Shown: positions 8,614-17,160 of the stretch, piece after piece | Numbering within the stretch: the stretch's first letter is position 1 | Layout: each line of letters begins with the position of its first letter | Origin: Luteibacter sp. SG786 | Lineage (GTDB): Bacteria; Pseudomonadota; Gammaproteobacteria; Xanthomonadales; Rhodanobacteraceae | DNA length: 64,000 nt | Direction: 5' to 3' | Assembly: GCF_011759605.1 (NCBI RefSeq) | Contig: NZ_JAAOYX010000001.1 | Span: forward strand, 1,116,001-1,180,000 | Translations under genes and position numbers: made by a program | The notes under the pieces: model-generated | The model's database searches: none | Told to the model about the DNA's origin: nothing | What the model saw: only the letters and a program-made list of their open reading frames with translations

Positions 8614-10683
8614 TCATTCTCCCCAGTGCAGCGTCAGGTCGAGGACAACGCGGTGCTCGCGCCGTCCGTCGTACGGTTGGTTGTGCCAGCCGAGGCCCCA
8701 ACCGACGTTGAAGCCGGGCCCCGTCTGGATCACTTGCCCGTAGCGAACGCTGGCCATCCAGTCGGTGGCGTAGCCGCGTTCGGCGTATTGGCCGACGGCG
8801 ACGTCGATGCGTTGGGTGACGCTGCGGTCGTAGAACTGCCCCAACAGGTTCTGTAGACGCCCGGTCAGGGCGTAGCTGCGATCGCGGCGGGGATTGAAAT
8901 AGGGTCGGTCGGATCGCGAGTTCGTCGAGCCGCCGATTTCCACACCGCCGTCCAGGGAGAGGTTCGGGGCGGTGTGCAGGCGTTGCACGACGGCCGCCAG
9001 CCACCCATTGCGCCGGTTCCCGTCGCTGAAGCGGTCATGTGAAAGCCCGATGCGTGCCTGGGTCAACTCGCTGGCGCGCCAGGTGACCGCCGTATCCAGC
9101 GTCTTGGCGGAGATGCCGTAGTACTGCGCACGAAGCGGAGTGTCGTCGCCTGCCGTGCTGTAGTCGGCCGCCCAGGACCAATGGTCCGACAGCGACCAGT
9201 TGAAACCAGCCTCGATCGCCGTCTTGCCGACGTAGCGGTCGGCGGAGGGCAGGGCCTGCACATAGCCTTCGAAGCCGTAGGCATAGCCGCGGATGCCGAC
9301 GCCCGCACGTGTCCGGCGTACATCGCCTTCGGGAAGGTTGGCGGTGGAATAACGTCCGAGCGCGACGACACGCCAATGGTTGTCGATGAGCGGACTGGCG
9401 ATGGTGGCCTGGGTGGTGGCGTCGCGGTCGCCGAAGTCCGGGCTGGATCCCTTGCCATGTTCGCTGTCGATGTCGAACTGCCAGCCACGCTCGCGCTGCC
9501 ACGATTCCCGCGCGCGATCGACGCGCTGGTTGCGGGAAGCGAGCGCGTGCGCCGTGTCGAGGTCGGCATCGACGGCCGCGTAGTCGTTGAGCACGCGTGC
9601 GGTGTTGGCCTTGCCGATATAGGCGCCGGCCTCGCGCGGGTCCAGCGTGAGGGCGATGTCGAAGTCGTCGCGGGCACGTCGCGGCCATCCGCGGGCCAAC
9701 TCCACCATGCCCAGTTCACTGCGAAGCTGTGCGTTCGCGGGCGCTTCGCGATTCAGGGGTTCCAGCCGCGCATAGGCATCGGCATGCATCTCCACGTAGT
9801 CGCGCACGGCGGCGGCATTCAGGTCGGCGTCGACCTTGCGCTGGTTCTGTGCCGGTGCGGCGATGCCGCGCACGCGCAGCCACTGCGGCTCTTTCGCGGC
9901 AAGGTCGTCGATGGTGCGGAATGCCTTTTGTGTCTGCCCGGATTCCAGGTAGGCGTACATGAGCCCGATCCGCGGCTCGCTCTCCGTGCGGTCGTACGGG
10001 CCGGGGTCCTTTGCGATGCTGTCTTCGTAGAGTGTTACCGCTTCGGCGGGGCGGCGCTTCGCCAGCAACGCATCGGCGGCTGCGCGCTCCGCATACGGGG
10101 GCAACGTCACTCCTTGTGCGCGAAAGGCGTCGTAGCGGGCAACGGTTTCGTCCACATGGCCGGCTCGCGCCAGGGCCACGAGCAGGTCGAAGCCGGCGCG
10201 CCGGCGCAGGTCGGCCGGCAAGGACGGATCGTCGGCGACGTGCCGGGCGTCTTCCACGGACTTGTCGGCTTCCACATAGGGATGGAACGGGTCGGCGGGC
10301 TCGCCGTCGGCCCAGCGAATTTCCTTCGCCACGCGATCCGCCCGAAGACGATACGTCTCGGCCGTCGATAGGGAGGGATGGAGCGCCGCCGCCAATTCCC
10401 CGGCGCGCGTACTGGCGCCCAATTCCGTCAACAAAGTGACGTTCAGGGCCTGCGCCTCGTGATCGTCCGGCCATCGCGAGAGGACGGCCTGGCAATGCGC
10501 AAGCGCGTCGACACGGTGTCCCTCGTCGCGTTCGTGACGTGCCATGGCGAGCAAGGCATCGCGCTCCGCCGGGGCGGTGACCGCGGTGGCGATGGGCCCG
10601 TGCAGCGCCAGCGCGAGCGCGAGGCACAAACGTACCCCTGGCACCCGCGCGGCGCGCGGGCGTGTCGTCGAATTCAGTTTCAT
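8614..10683 (-). CDS. pgaA: PgaA, PNAG outer-membrane export porin with TPR domain
   Basis: About 689 residues from ATG 10683. A signal sequence (hydrophobic stretch LCLALALALHGPIATA) is followed by a periplasmic superhelical TPR region (to about residue 410) and a C-terminal beta-barrel with alternating aromatic strands ending in LDLTLHWGE. PgaA moves de-N-acetylated PNAG across the outer membrane. It is the first gene of pgaABCD. ATGs at 10701 and 10800 are in frame, but they would put a long charged stretch before the signal peptide, so 10683 is preferred. Confidence 0.92.
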   Translation of the reverse strand: MKLNSTTRPRAARVPGVRLCLALALALHGPIATAVTAPAERDALLAMARHERDEGHRVDALAHCQAVLSRWPDDHEAQALNVTLLTELGASTRAGELAAALHPSLSTAETYRLRADRVAKEIRWADGEPADPFHPYVEADKSVEDARHVADDPSLPADLRRRAGFDLLVALARAGHVDETVARYDAFRAQGVTLPPYAERAAADALLAKRRPAEAVTLYEDSIAKDPGPYDRTESEPRIGLMYAYLESGQTQKAFRTIDDLAAKEPQWLRVRGIAAPAQNQRKVDADLNAAAVRDYVEMHADAYARLEPLNREAPANAQLRSELGMVELARGWPRRARDDFDIALTLDPREAGAYIGKANTARVLNDYAAVDADLDTAHALASRNQRVDRARESWQRERGWQFDIDSEHGKGSSPDFGDRDATTQATIASPLIDNHWRVVALGRYSTANLPEGDVRRTRAGVGIRGYAYGFEGYVQALPSADRYVGKTAIEAGFNWSLSDHWSWAADYSTAGDDTPLRAQYYGISAKTLDTAVTWRASELTQARIGLSHDRFSDGNRRNGWLAAVVQRLHTAPNLSLDGGVEIGGSTNSRSDRPYFNPRRDRSYALTGRLQNLLGQFYDRSVTQRIDVAVGQYAERGYATDWMASVRYGQVIQTGPGFNVGWGLGWHNQPYDGRREHRVVLDLTLHWGE

Positions 10684-10800
10684 CCTGCCAACCAGCTCCA
10701 TTCCGGCGGTCCGGAGCGAAGTTCCGGTGCCGATGGTGAAGAAGAGGTCGCCATGTGCTCTTGCGTTGGCGACCGAGCCCTCCATTCTCGCCGCAAACAC
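10684..10800 (-). promoter_or_regulatory. pgaA leader with hairpins and clustered GGA motifs
   Basis: Read on the minus strand, the leader has a 7-bp inverted repeat (GGTCGCC...GGCGACC, 10747-10775) and a hairpin CCGGA-loop-TCCGG (10711-10727) just before the start. At least five GGA triplets occur in this stretch, one touching the start codon. In E. coli CsrA represses pgaA by binding GGA-bearing hairpins in its leader. A similar role here is inference only. Confidence 0.35.
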
Positions 10801-10887
10801 CGTGCCAGGGACACCCGATAAGCGTTCCCGCCAGGCCTGCCATACGGCGTAGGCCGAAAGTTATATGCCGACCCGCTGCGGAATTGC

Positions 10888-11079
10888 TCAGTGCTTTACC
10901 GACGCCTGTAATGCTGCCGCCAGTCCAGCGTCGCCGCTGAGCACATCTTTCCACGCCAGTGAAACGCCGTTGCGCTTGCCTTTGCCAACGAGCTTCAGGC
11001 CGTCCGGATCGATGGTCAGCGTGTACGCCTGGCCGTCGACCTCCAGTTCGCGCTTCAGGGGTTTGTCCAAGGGAGTCAT
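10888..11079 (-). CDS. small conserved protein of unknown function
   Basis: A 63-residue protein, MTPLDKPLKRELEVDGQAYT to the C-terminus LAAALQASVKH. It looks real: ATG 11077-11079 has GGAAAG at a good distance, the composition is balanced, and it reads as a compact alpha/beta protein (LTIDPDGLKLVGKGKRNGVSLAWKDVLSGD). No catalytic motif, signal peptide or membrane segment. It is divergent from the antitoxin gene with a 124-bp gap and lies just upstream of pgaA on the same strand. I do not recognise a characterised family. Confidence 0.65.
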   Translation of the reverse strand: MTPLDKPLKRELEVDGQAYTLTIDPDGLKLVGKGKRNGVSLAWKDVLSGDAGLAAALQASVKH

Positions 11080-11203
11080 GAGCTTTCCAGGGCAGTGAGG
11101 GTGAGCCGAGGATGGCGCCGTCCACGTCGGGAGACGGTGTAGCGTCATGGCCCAAAAAGGGAATTTGGGGTATATTGGCCTTCGAGTCCCACAGGATCCA
11201 CCC

Positions 11204-11560
11204 ATGGCCCTGACCCTCAAGCTCGATCCCCTCGAAAACCTGCCCCGTACGCCTGCCTCCGACGTGAAGAAACTGGGCTGGCGCGGCGTCATGCGCGCGA
11301 TCGGGCGCAAGGGCAAGGTGGTCGTCACGAATCACAGCGAGCCTGAGGCGGTCATCCTCTCCGCCGAGGAGTATGGCCTCATCCTCAGGGCGCTCGACGA
11401 TGCCGGCGCGCGTCAGGCGTCGGCCCTCGACACGCTTCGCCGCCGTTTCGACGAACGCCTGGCCTCCTTGCAGGCCGACGACGCCAGCGAGCGGCTGCGC
11501 GCGCTGATGCAGGGGCCGACCACGCTGGCCGGCAAGGTCAAGGCCGGGGAGTCTCATTGA
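11204..11560 (+). CDS. Phd/YefM-family antitoxin
   Basis: A 118-residue protein. The N-terminal part (about residues 15-60: TPASDVKKLGWRGVMRAIGRKGKVVVTNHSEPEAVILSAEEY, read in two parts) has the Phd/YefM pattern: a short helix, a basic turn, then the VVVTNHxxPEAVILS strand. Phd proteins bind their own operator with the N-terminus and neutralise toxin with the C-terminus, here a longer-than-usual helical tail (about 65-118). ATG 11204 follows an AGGA. The stop overlaps the start of the next gene (TTGA). The long tail may have adapted to the kinase partner. Confidence 0.82.
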   Translation: MALTLKLDPLENLPRTPASDVKKLGWRGVMRAIGRKGKVVVTNHSEPEAVILSAEEYGLILRALDDAGARQASALDTLRRRFDERLASLQADDASERLRALMQGPTTLAGKVKAGESH

Positions 11561-12189
11561 GGGGCCGTCCTGTCCTTTACGTCCTCGCTGGCGTCAACGG
11601 GGCAGGGAAGAGTTCTATCGGCGGATATCGTCTGCGGCAGGCCGGGCTCGACTGGTTCAATCCCGATACGTTTGCGCGGGAACTGGTTGCGTCGACCGGA
11701 TGCGGCCAGACCGAGGCCAATGCCATGGCATGGCAGGAGGGTATGTGGCGTTTCGACGATGCGATCGCCGGGCGCGCGGCCTACGCCTTCGAAACCACGC
11801 TCGGCGGGAACACGGTGCCCGCGAAGATCGCCGAGGCGGCGCGCACGCACGACGTGCTGATGTGGTTCTGCGGATTGTCCTCCCCGGAGAAGCACATCGC
11901 CCGGGTGAAGGTGCGCGTGGCGGCGGGCGGCCACGACATTCCGGAAGCGAAGATTCGCGAGCGCTATGTCTCCGCGCTGGAAAACCTCGTGGCGCTCATG
12001 CCGTCCATCGCCTTTCTGCAGGTGTACGACAACAGTGTCGATGTCGCGCATGGCGAGGCGATCCCCGATCCGACCCTGCTGGCCGACATCGCCGGAGGCA
12101 CGCTCGTCCGGCCGACGGATTTGGCAACACTGAGCCGCACGCCGGAGTGGGCGAAGCCGGTGTTGGCGGCTGCCATGCCAGGGAAGTAA
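11557..12189 (+). CDS. zeta-like P-loop kinase toxin (TTG start)
   Basis: A 210-residue P-loop protein of the zeta-toxin/UDP-GlcNAc-kinase-like group: LYVLAGVNGAGKSS (Walker A at about residues 13-20), WFNPDTFA, then FETTLGG and FCGLSSPEKHIARVKVRV (lid-like basic segment). Zeta toxins phosphorylate UDP-N-acetylglucosamine and block wall synthesis; that activity is inferred here, not shown. No ATG fits. The TTG at 11557 lies six bases after GGGGAG and overlaps the antitoxin stop by four bases, so translation is probably coupled. Characterised zeta toxins pair with epsilon or PezA-type antitoxins; a Phd-type partner is less usual. Confidence 0.8.
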   Translation: MRGRPVLYVLAGVNGAGKSSIGGYRLRQAGLDWFNPDTFARELVASTGCGQTEANAMAWQEGMWRFDDAIAGRAAYAFETTLGGNTVPAKIAEAARTHDVLMWFCGLSSPEKHIARVKVRVAAGGHDIPEAKIRERYVSALENLVALMPSIAFLQVYDNSVDVAHGEAIPDPTLLADIAGGTLVRPTDLATLSRTPEWAKPVLAAAMPGK

Positions 12190-12342
12190 AGATCGTATTG
12201 CGAGGCAAGACCGGTGCATTAACGCGCGCGTCGGGCAGTTCATGGCGCACTTCCGGCAGATGCACTGTGGCTCATCTGTAGTAGCCGCCATGGCGGCGAT
12301 AGAAACCTCATGACAACCCTGACGACAAGGGTCAATCGCGCG

Positions 12343-12421
12343 CATGGAAACCAAAACGCCGAGGATTCGCATCCTCGGCCATTCTATGACTACTTGAATT
12401 TGGTGGAGCAGAGGAGGATCG
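12343..12421. repeat. direct repeat copy 1: duplicated tRNA-Ala 3' end plus terminator (attL-like)
   Basis: About 79 bp imperfectly repeated at 13873-13951. The last 21 bp (12401-12421) match the 3' end of tRNA-Ala, CCA included, with one mismatch; the rest copies the tRNA's downstream terminator region. This is what integration of an element into a tRNA 3' end leaves behind. Confidence 0.75.
12353..12379 (-). terminator. duplicated tRNA-Ala terminator hairpin
   Basis: Read on the minus strand: GCCGAGGAT, loop GCGA, ATCCTCGGC, then a TTTT run. It is the counterpart of the terminator after tRNA-Ala at 13883-13910, and lies downstream of the island gene on the same strand, so it can still end that transcript. 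Confidence 0.6.
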
Positions 12422-12443
12422 GCATTGACGCGCGACTGTATGT

Positions 12444-13652
12444 TTAAGTCTTGAAAGCCGACGTATTCTTAAAAGGCCTCACATCCAGCCAACGCGGCTG
12501 TGCCTTGAGCATTGCTGGCAGTGTGCTATGGACCAGCTCTTGAGCTTCCTGTGCACTGTACTTAGGCGCGTCCTCACCAAGGATTCCGCATTTATGCATC
12601 AGCTCCTGGGTCGCTGAGACGCGCGCCTCCAGCCATTGTGCACTCTGCTTTCTTTCTGTGCCGCACTCGTCCATAAGCGCACCCATGAAAATGAAAGCGC
12701 GTATTGCGCCGCTATGGTAGCAGTCCTTTAACGCTGGAAATCCCGAAAAGGTCAGCGTTACGCTCACAAGCAGGTCGAACATTGTCTGTCGGCCTTCCGT
12801 GCTAGAGAGTGGATCACTGCCGAGGTAGGGCTTGAGTGCCAATTTCGCTAGCATTCGCCCAGCCGTCGCATCGGCATCCGTTTCGACGTAAAGACGAAGT
12901 CGCTTCTGATTGGGATCGTCGGGGACGTGCTGCTCGTCGAACGAAAAATGTGGGTCGTTCTTAACAATGCAGTTGATATGGCCGCGAAAAATGTGGGCCA
13001 ACTCATGGAGAAAAACCGCATACAAGCCATAGGAAGCATACTGGACACCCATAGCGCGTCGCTGCTCCGATCGAGGAATCGGAAATTCCGGAATGTCGAG
13101 CCACTCGGAGGACGCTTTAACAGTGCCTCCCACCGCAACGCGTGGCTCGAAAGCCGGCAAACAAAGTAAGCGGTAAGCAGATGTGACCGTTCTGATCAGG
13201 GTGCCTACAGTGACGGCAATTCCATATGTCTCCTCTCCAGGCTGGATGCGCCAAGCGAGCCCGTTCGTGTCAGCCGAATCCGTAAGAAAGCCGCACAGGC
13301 GTCCCGGACTTAGCAGCCTCCACGCACCGTTAAAGCCTGCACGGATGTTCGCGAACGCTGCAGTTGCAATTGGGATCGCGTCGACGTTCTTCTGATCGGC
13401 CTGCATGACCAGAAGCGGCCCGGTTGCTTCCGAAAGTAGATTGCCGTGGCACTTTGCAAGCACGGGCCGAGCAGCAATCCGATCGCGCTGTTGTATTTCG
13501 CCGAATTCGAAAGGGCTCGGCGAAATTCGTTGGTTGTGGAGATGTTCTTGGAGTCGATTGAGTACCGCTCTTACTGGATTCAATAATTGTCTCCCCCGTT
13601 GTTCAGTTTGCATGCGCTTGTCTACACTCGCAAAATGAGCTGGCGATAGCAT
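12444..13652 (-). CDS. HExxH metalloprotease-like protein of unknown function, in the tRNA-Ala insert
   Basis: About 402 residues. The only clear motif is HELAHIFRGH near the middle, followed about 40 residues later by VETDADATAGRML. HExxH plus a downstream ExxAD-like helix is the zinc-site arrangement of gluzincin peptidases. There is no signal peptide or membrane span, so it may act in the cytoplasm. Start uncertain: ATG 13652 and ATG 13613 are both in frame and neither has a good ribosome site. GC content is visibly lower than the neighbours and the gene sits alone between the two tRNA-Ala repeats, so transfer is likely. Family not recognised. Confidence 0.6.
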   Translation of the reverse strand: MLSPAHFASVDKRMQTEQRGRQLLNPVRAVLNRLQEHLHNQRISPSPFEFGEIQQRDRIAARPVLAKCHGNLLSEATGPLLVMQADQKNVDAIPIATAAFANIRAGFNGAWRLLSPGRLCGFLTDSADTNGLAWRIQPGEETYGIAVTVGTLIRTVTSAYRLLCLPAFEPRVAVGGTVKASSEWLDIPEFPIPRSEQRRAMGVQYASYGLYAVFLHELAHIFRGHINCIVKNDPHFSFDEQHVPDDPNQKRLRLYVETDADATAGRMLAKLALKPYLGSDPLSSTEGRQTMFDLLVSVTLTFSGFPALKDCYHSGAIRAFIFMGALMDECGTERKQSAQWLEARVSATQELMHKCGILGEDAPKYSAQEAQELVHSTLPAMLKAQPRWLDVRPFKNTSAFKT

Positions 13653-13872
13653 TCTTGAGGCAGGGGCCACAAAGCGATGTGAGGTTGGTAGCCAGAAGGT
13701 CGCTTGTACAAATTGCAGCACCACCTGAGATGTTCAGCGCATACCGGAACCGATGTCCAGACGTCCGGATTCCGTGGCCGCCATTGGGGCGGAGTGGACC
13801 GCGGGATATTCGGGGCAATCCCGTTGCAGCGCCCTGTAACGTCTAGTCACGCCCTGCGACAGATCGGTAGGG

Positions 13873-13930
13873 CATGGAAAGCAAAAGGCCGAGAATTCGC
13901 ATCCTCAGCCTTTCTGCAAGTACTTGATTT

Positions 13931-13951
<21 letters not shown>
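13873..13951. repeat. direct repeat copy 2: intact tRNA-Ala 3' end side (attR-like)
   Basis: Partner of the repeat at 12343-12421. It contains the true 3' end of tRNA-Ala and its terminator. The 1.5 kb between the copies holds one lower-GC gene and no integrase. Confidence 0.75.
13883..13910 (-). terminator. intrinsic terminator of tRNA-Ala
   Basis: Minus-strand stem GGCTGAGGAT, loop GCGA, ATTCTCGGCC (10 bp with two G-U pairs), followed by TTTT, starting about 20 bases after the tRNA 3' end. Confidence 0.65.
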
Positions 13952-14006
<55 letters not shown>

Positions 14007-14079
14007 ACGAAGCGCGAACTATATCAGCGATCCCGGCGACTGCCAACATCCTCCGGGGCGCTGCCGCGCGGTCCGCGGG

Positions 14080-15849
14080 TCATGGCTCCGGGATCAGGTG
14101 GAAGGCCTTCAGCAACTCGCCGACCTCCGTGGCTTCCAGCTTCTTCAACAGGTGTCTGCGCAGGAACTCGGGGCCGGGGAAGTCGATGGGTTTGCCGTCC
14201 CTCAGCGGGCCGATCGCGGCGAGCAGGGTGCGGATGTCGTAGGTCGAGTTGAAGACCTCGGGTACCCCGCGTTCGACGTCGAGCAGCGTGTAGACGGCTT
14301 CCATGGGCGTGCGCACCGAATACTCCGTGGTGAAGATGCAGTCACGCTGCGCGGATTCCGCGAACTGCCCGATGAAGGCGAAATTCACCGCCCCTTTCGG
14401 CACCACGTCCGGCCGGTCGCCCGCCTGGCGCGGCATGAAGAAGGCGGTGATGTACGGCATCATCACCGGTACCGTTCGTGCCCCGGTGGCGGCGAGTTCC
14501 GGAATGTCCTCGACGGGCACGCCGAGGTGATAGAGCCATTCCCGCGTGATTTCCTCGCCCGTGCACTCCTGCATCGGCTTTTTCACATAATCGCCCGGGC
14601 GATCCACGAACAGCGCATAGAGCCAGCCGACGATCTGGTCTTTCGGCTGCTTCCTGAAATGGGGCTGGCGGCTCACCGTCCAGCTCAACAGCCAGCTCGA
14701 GTCCTTGACGGTGACGATGCCGGCCGTCACGACCTTGCCGCTGAAGGGATCGCGCTTCGCGATGCGTTCGATGTAACGGGGGATGCGCGCGTCCAGCGTC
14801 GTGATGGTCGCCGACGCCCATTTGGTTTTCGGGATATCGCCGCCGAACACATCCGGGCGGCCAAAGGCAGGGTCCTTGGCCGCGATACGGCGCCACAGAT
14901 CCCAGGCGGGGGCCGGTCCGTCCTTCAGCCTTGCCGGCGTGTGGTGGTCGCCATCATCCGAATTCTCGGTCAGCGAGCCGATGGTGATGAAGGCAAGATC
15001 GTCGGGTCCCAGATCCACGCCGCCTTCGACGCCGTTCTCGATCCAATGAATGCGCGTGGCCTGTTTGGTTCCGGCCTGGATGGCGAAATCCACATCGGTC
15101 ACCGTTACCTCATAACGAAACCGTACGCCCCGGTCCTCCAACCATTTGACCAGCGGCAGGACCATCGATTCGTACTGGTTGTAGCGGTTGAACTTCATCG
15201 ACGAGAAGTCGGCAAGGGAGCCGATGTGGTGAATGAAGCGATGCAGGTACAGCTTCATTTCAAGCGCCGAATGCCATTCCTCGAACGCGAACATGGTGCG
15301 CCAGTAGAGCCAGAAGTTGCTCTTCAAGAACTCTTCGCCGAAAACCTCGTCGATACGCTTGTTTTCCATCTCCTCGCGGGTGGCGAGGAAGACTTCGACC
15401 AGTTCCCTCAGCGCCTTGTCGCTCAAGGTCAGCAGTGCCTTGTCCGGCACGTCCTGCCCCCGATTCTGCGTGACACGCTGGAGCGAAACGTTTGGATCGT
15501 CCTTGTTGACGCGATAGAACTCGTCCAGAACGCTCGCATCCTGGATCTCCAGTGACGGAATCGAACGATAAAGGTCCCAGAGGCATTCGAAGTGTTCTTC
15601 CATCTCGCGGCCACCGCGGATGACGAAGCCCTTGTCGGGCACATCGAGGCCATCGAGCGCACCGCCCGGCAAAGCGAGCTCTTCGAGAATGGTGATGCGC
15701 TCTCCGGCGACACCGCCATCGCGGATCAGGAAGGCGGCTCCGGCCAGCCCGGCAAGGCCGGAACCCACAAACCAGGCCGTTTTCTTCTCGGCACCTTGGG
15801 GCTTGCGGGGGCGAACGAAGGCCTCGTAGTTCCCACTGCTGTAATGCAT
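14080..15849 (-). CDS. ohyA: oleate hydratase (myosin-cross-reactive antigen family)
   Basis: A 589-residue FAD enzyme adding water to the cis-9 double bond of oleic acid to give 10-hydroxystearate. The Rossmann motif VGSGLAGLAGAAFLIRDGG is near the N-terminus, followed by the family-specific REMEEHFECLWDL, FAFEEWHSALEMKLYLHRFI and the C-terminal EYSVRTPMEAVYTLL region. Length fits the family. ATG 15849 has GAGGAA upstream and gives the normal N-terminus (MHYSSGNYEAF). It is divergent from pntAA. The enzyme probably detoxifies host- or plant-derived unsaturated fatty acids, an inference from other bacteria. Confidence 0.95.
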   Translation of the reverse strand: MHYSSGNYEAFVRPRKPQGAEKKTAWFVGSGLAGLAGAAFLIRDGGVAGERITILEELALPGGALDGLDVPDKGFVIRGGREMEEHFECLWDLYRSIPSLEIQDASVLDEFYRVNKDDPNVSLQRVTQNRGQDVPDKALLTLSDKALRELVEVFLATREEMENKRIDEVFGEEFLKSNFWLYWRTMFAFEEWHSALEMKLYLHRFIHHIGSLADFSSMKFNRYNQYESMVLPLVKWLEDRGVRFRYEVTVTDVDFAIQAGTKQATRIHWIENGVEGGVDLGPDDLAFITIGSLTENSDDGDHHTPARLKDGPAPAWDLWRRIAAKDPAFGRPDVFGGDIPKTKWASATITTLDARIPRYIERIAKRDPFSGKVVTAGIVTVKDSSWLLSWTVSRQPHFRKQPKDQIVGWLYALFVDRPGDYVKKPMQECTGEEITREWLYHLGVPVEDIPELAATGARTVPVMMPYITAFFMPRQAGDRPDVVPKGAVNFAFIGQFAESAQRDCIFTTEYSVRTPMEAVYTLLDVERGVPEVFNSTYDIRTLLAAIGPLRDGKPIDFPGPEFLRRHLLKKLEATEVGELLKAFHLIPEP

Positions 15850-16005
15850 GGCTCGCAATTCCTCGCGGTTTGGCAGGCTGGAGCGCACGATAACAACCGA
15901 TATTCGGTTGCACATGATCTGTGTCAATTCGGCGAGAGCCGAAGACGCCTACGTTCTCTTACGCAGGCCACACCGGCAGGGTGGGCCAACCATGTGGAGT
16001 AGTTA

Positions 16006-17160
16006 ATGGCGATCGAGATAGCGGTGCTCAGGGAAACCGGGCCCGGAGAAAGGCGTGTTGCCACGGTCCCGGCGGTTGCTGCGCGTCTTGCCCGGCTGGG
16101 TGCATCGGTGACATTGGAGCGCGGAGCGGGCGTGAGTGCGACGTACCTCGATCAGGCCTTTCAAGGCACGGCCTTCGCGGACACGCCAGCGGCGCTGGTG
16201 GCAAAGGCCGATATCGTCCTGGCCGTGCAGCCGCCATCCGTCGAGGCGGTCAAGGCCATGAAACCGGGGGCGGTGCTCATTTCGTTCGTCTATGGCGCGC
16301 AGAACCCGGCCCTTGTCGCAGCATTGCGCGACGGCAAAATAACGGCCTTCGCCATGGAGCGCATTCCGCGCATCAGCCGGGCGCAAGCGATGGATGCCTT
16401 GTCGAGTCAGGCCGCGCTGGCGGGTTACTACGCGCCGCTGCTGGGTGCCGTGCATATGCCGCGCATCCTGCCGATGATGACGACCGCCGTGGGTTCGCTC
16501 CGTGCCGCCACCGTCCTGGTGATGGGGCTCGGGGTAGCCGGCCTTTCGGCACTGGCCACCGCACACCGGCTCGGCGCCATCACCGAAGGCTACGACGTGC
16601 GGCCCGAAACGGCCGAACAGGCTCAGTCGCTCGGCGCGAAGTTCGTGGATACCGGTGTCGATGCCCGCGGCGAAGGCGGCTATGCACGCGAACTGACGGC
16701 GGAAGAACAGGCGAAAGTGCGTGAGGCGCTTTCGCGGCATATTGCCCAGGCGGACATGATCGTGACCACGGCAGCGGTGCCGGGCCGGCGTGCACCCATT
16801 CTCATCTCGGCGGAGCAGATCGCAGCGATGAAGCCGGGTGCGGTCATCGTCGACCTCGGTGCCGAAAGCGGCGGCAACTGCGAAGGTACGCGGCCGGGCG
16901 AAACGGTGACGGTGGGCCCCGTGACGATTCTGGGGCCACTCAATGTGCCCTCGGCGCTGGCACAGCATGCGAGCGAACTCTATGCGAAGAACGTCCTCAA
17001 CCTGGTCACGTTGTTCGTGAAGGATGGCGCGATCGCCCTCGACTTCGACGACGAAGTGATCGCGGGAACCGTCCTCACGCACAGCGGAGAGATACGCGAC
17101 GAAGGAGTCAGGAAGGCCGTGGAAAAAATCGATACATCCTGCGTGGAGGCGGCGAAATGA
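16006..17160 (+). CDS. pntAA: proton-translocating NAD(P) transhydrogenase, subunit alpha part 1
   Basis: A 384-residue soluble NAD(H)-binding domain I. It shows the alanine-dehydrogenase-like N-terminal RRVATVPAV, the regulatory SRAQAMDALSSQA loop and the Rossmann GLGVAGLSALATAHRLGA (about 168-185). The enzyme couples proton re-entry to hydride transfer from NADH to NADP+. ATG 16006 follows GGAG by seven bases. It overlaps pntAB by 4 bp and heads a five-gene operon. Here the alpha chain is split into PntAA and PntAB. Confidence 0.95.
   Translation: MAIEIAVLRETGPGERRVATVPAVAARLARLGASVTLERGAGVSATYLDQAFQGTAFADTPAALVAKADIVLAVQPPSVEAVKAMKPGAVLISFVYGAQNPALVAALRDGKITAFAMERIPRISRAQAMDALSSQAALAGYYAPLLGAVHMPRILPMMTTAVGSLRAATVLVMGLGVAGLSALATAHRLGAITEGYDVRPETAEQAQSLGAKFVDTGVDARGEGGYARELTAEEQAKVREALSRHIAQADMIVTTAAVPGRRAPILISAEQIAAMKPGAVIVDLGAESGGNCEGTRPGETVTVGPVTILGPLNVPSALAQHASELYAKNVLNLVTLFVKDGAIALDFDDEVIAGTVLTHSGEIRDEGVRKAVEKIDTSCVEAAK

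Noticed and set aside
10684-10860. c-di-GMP-I (GEMM) riboswitch before pgaA
   Set aside because: The conserved CACGCACAGGGCAAACC and GACGCAAAGCC-like elements are absent.
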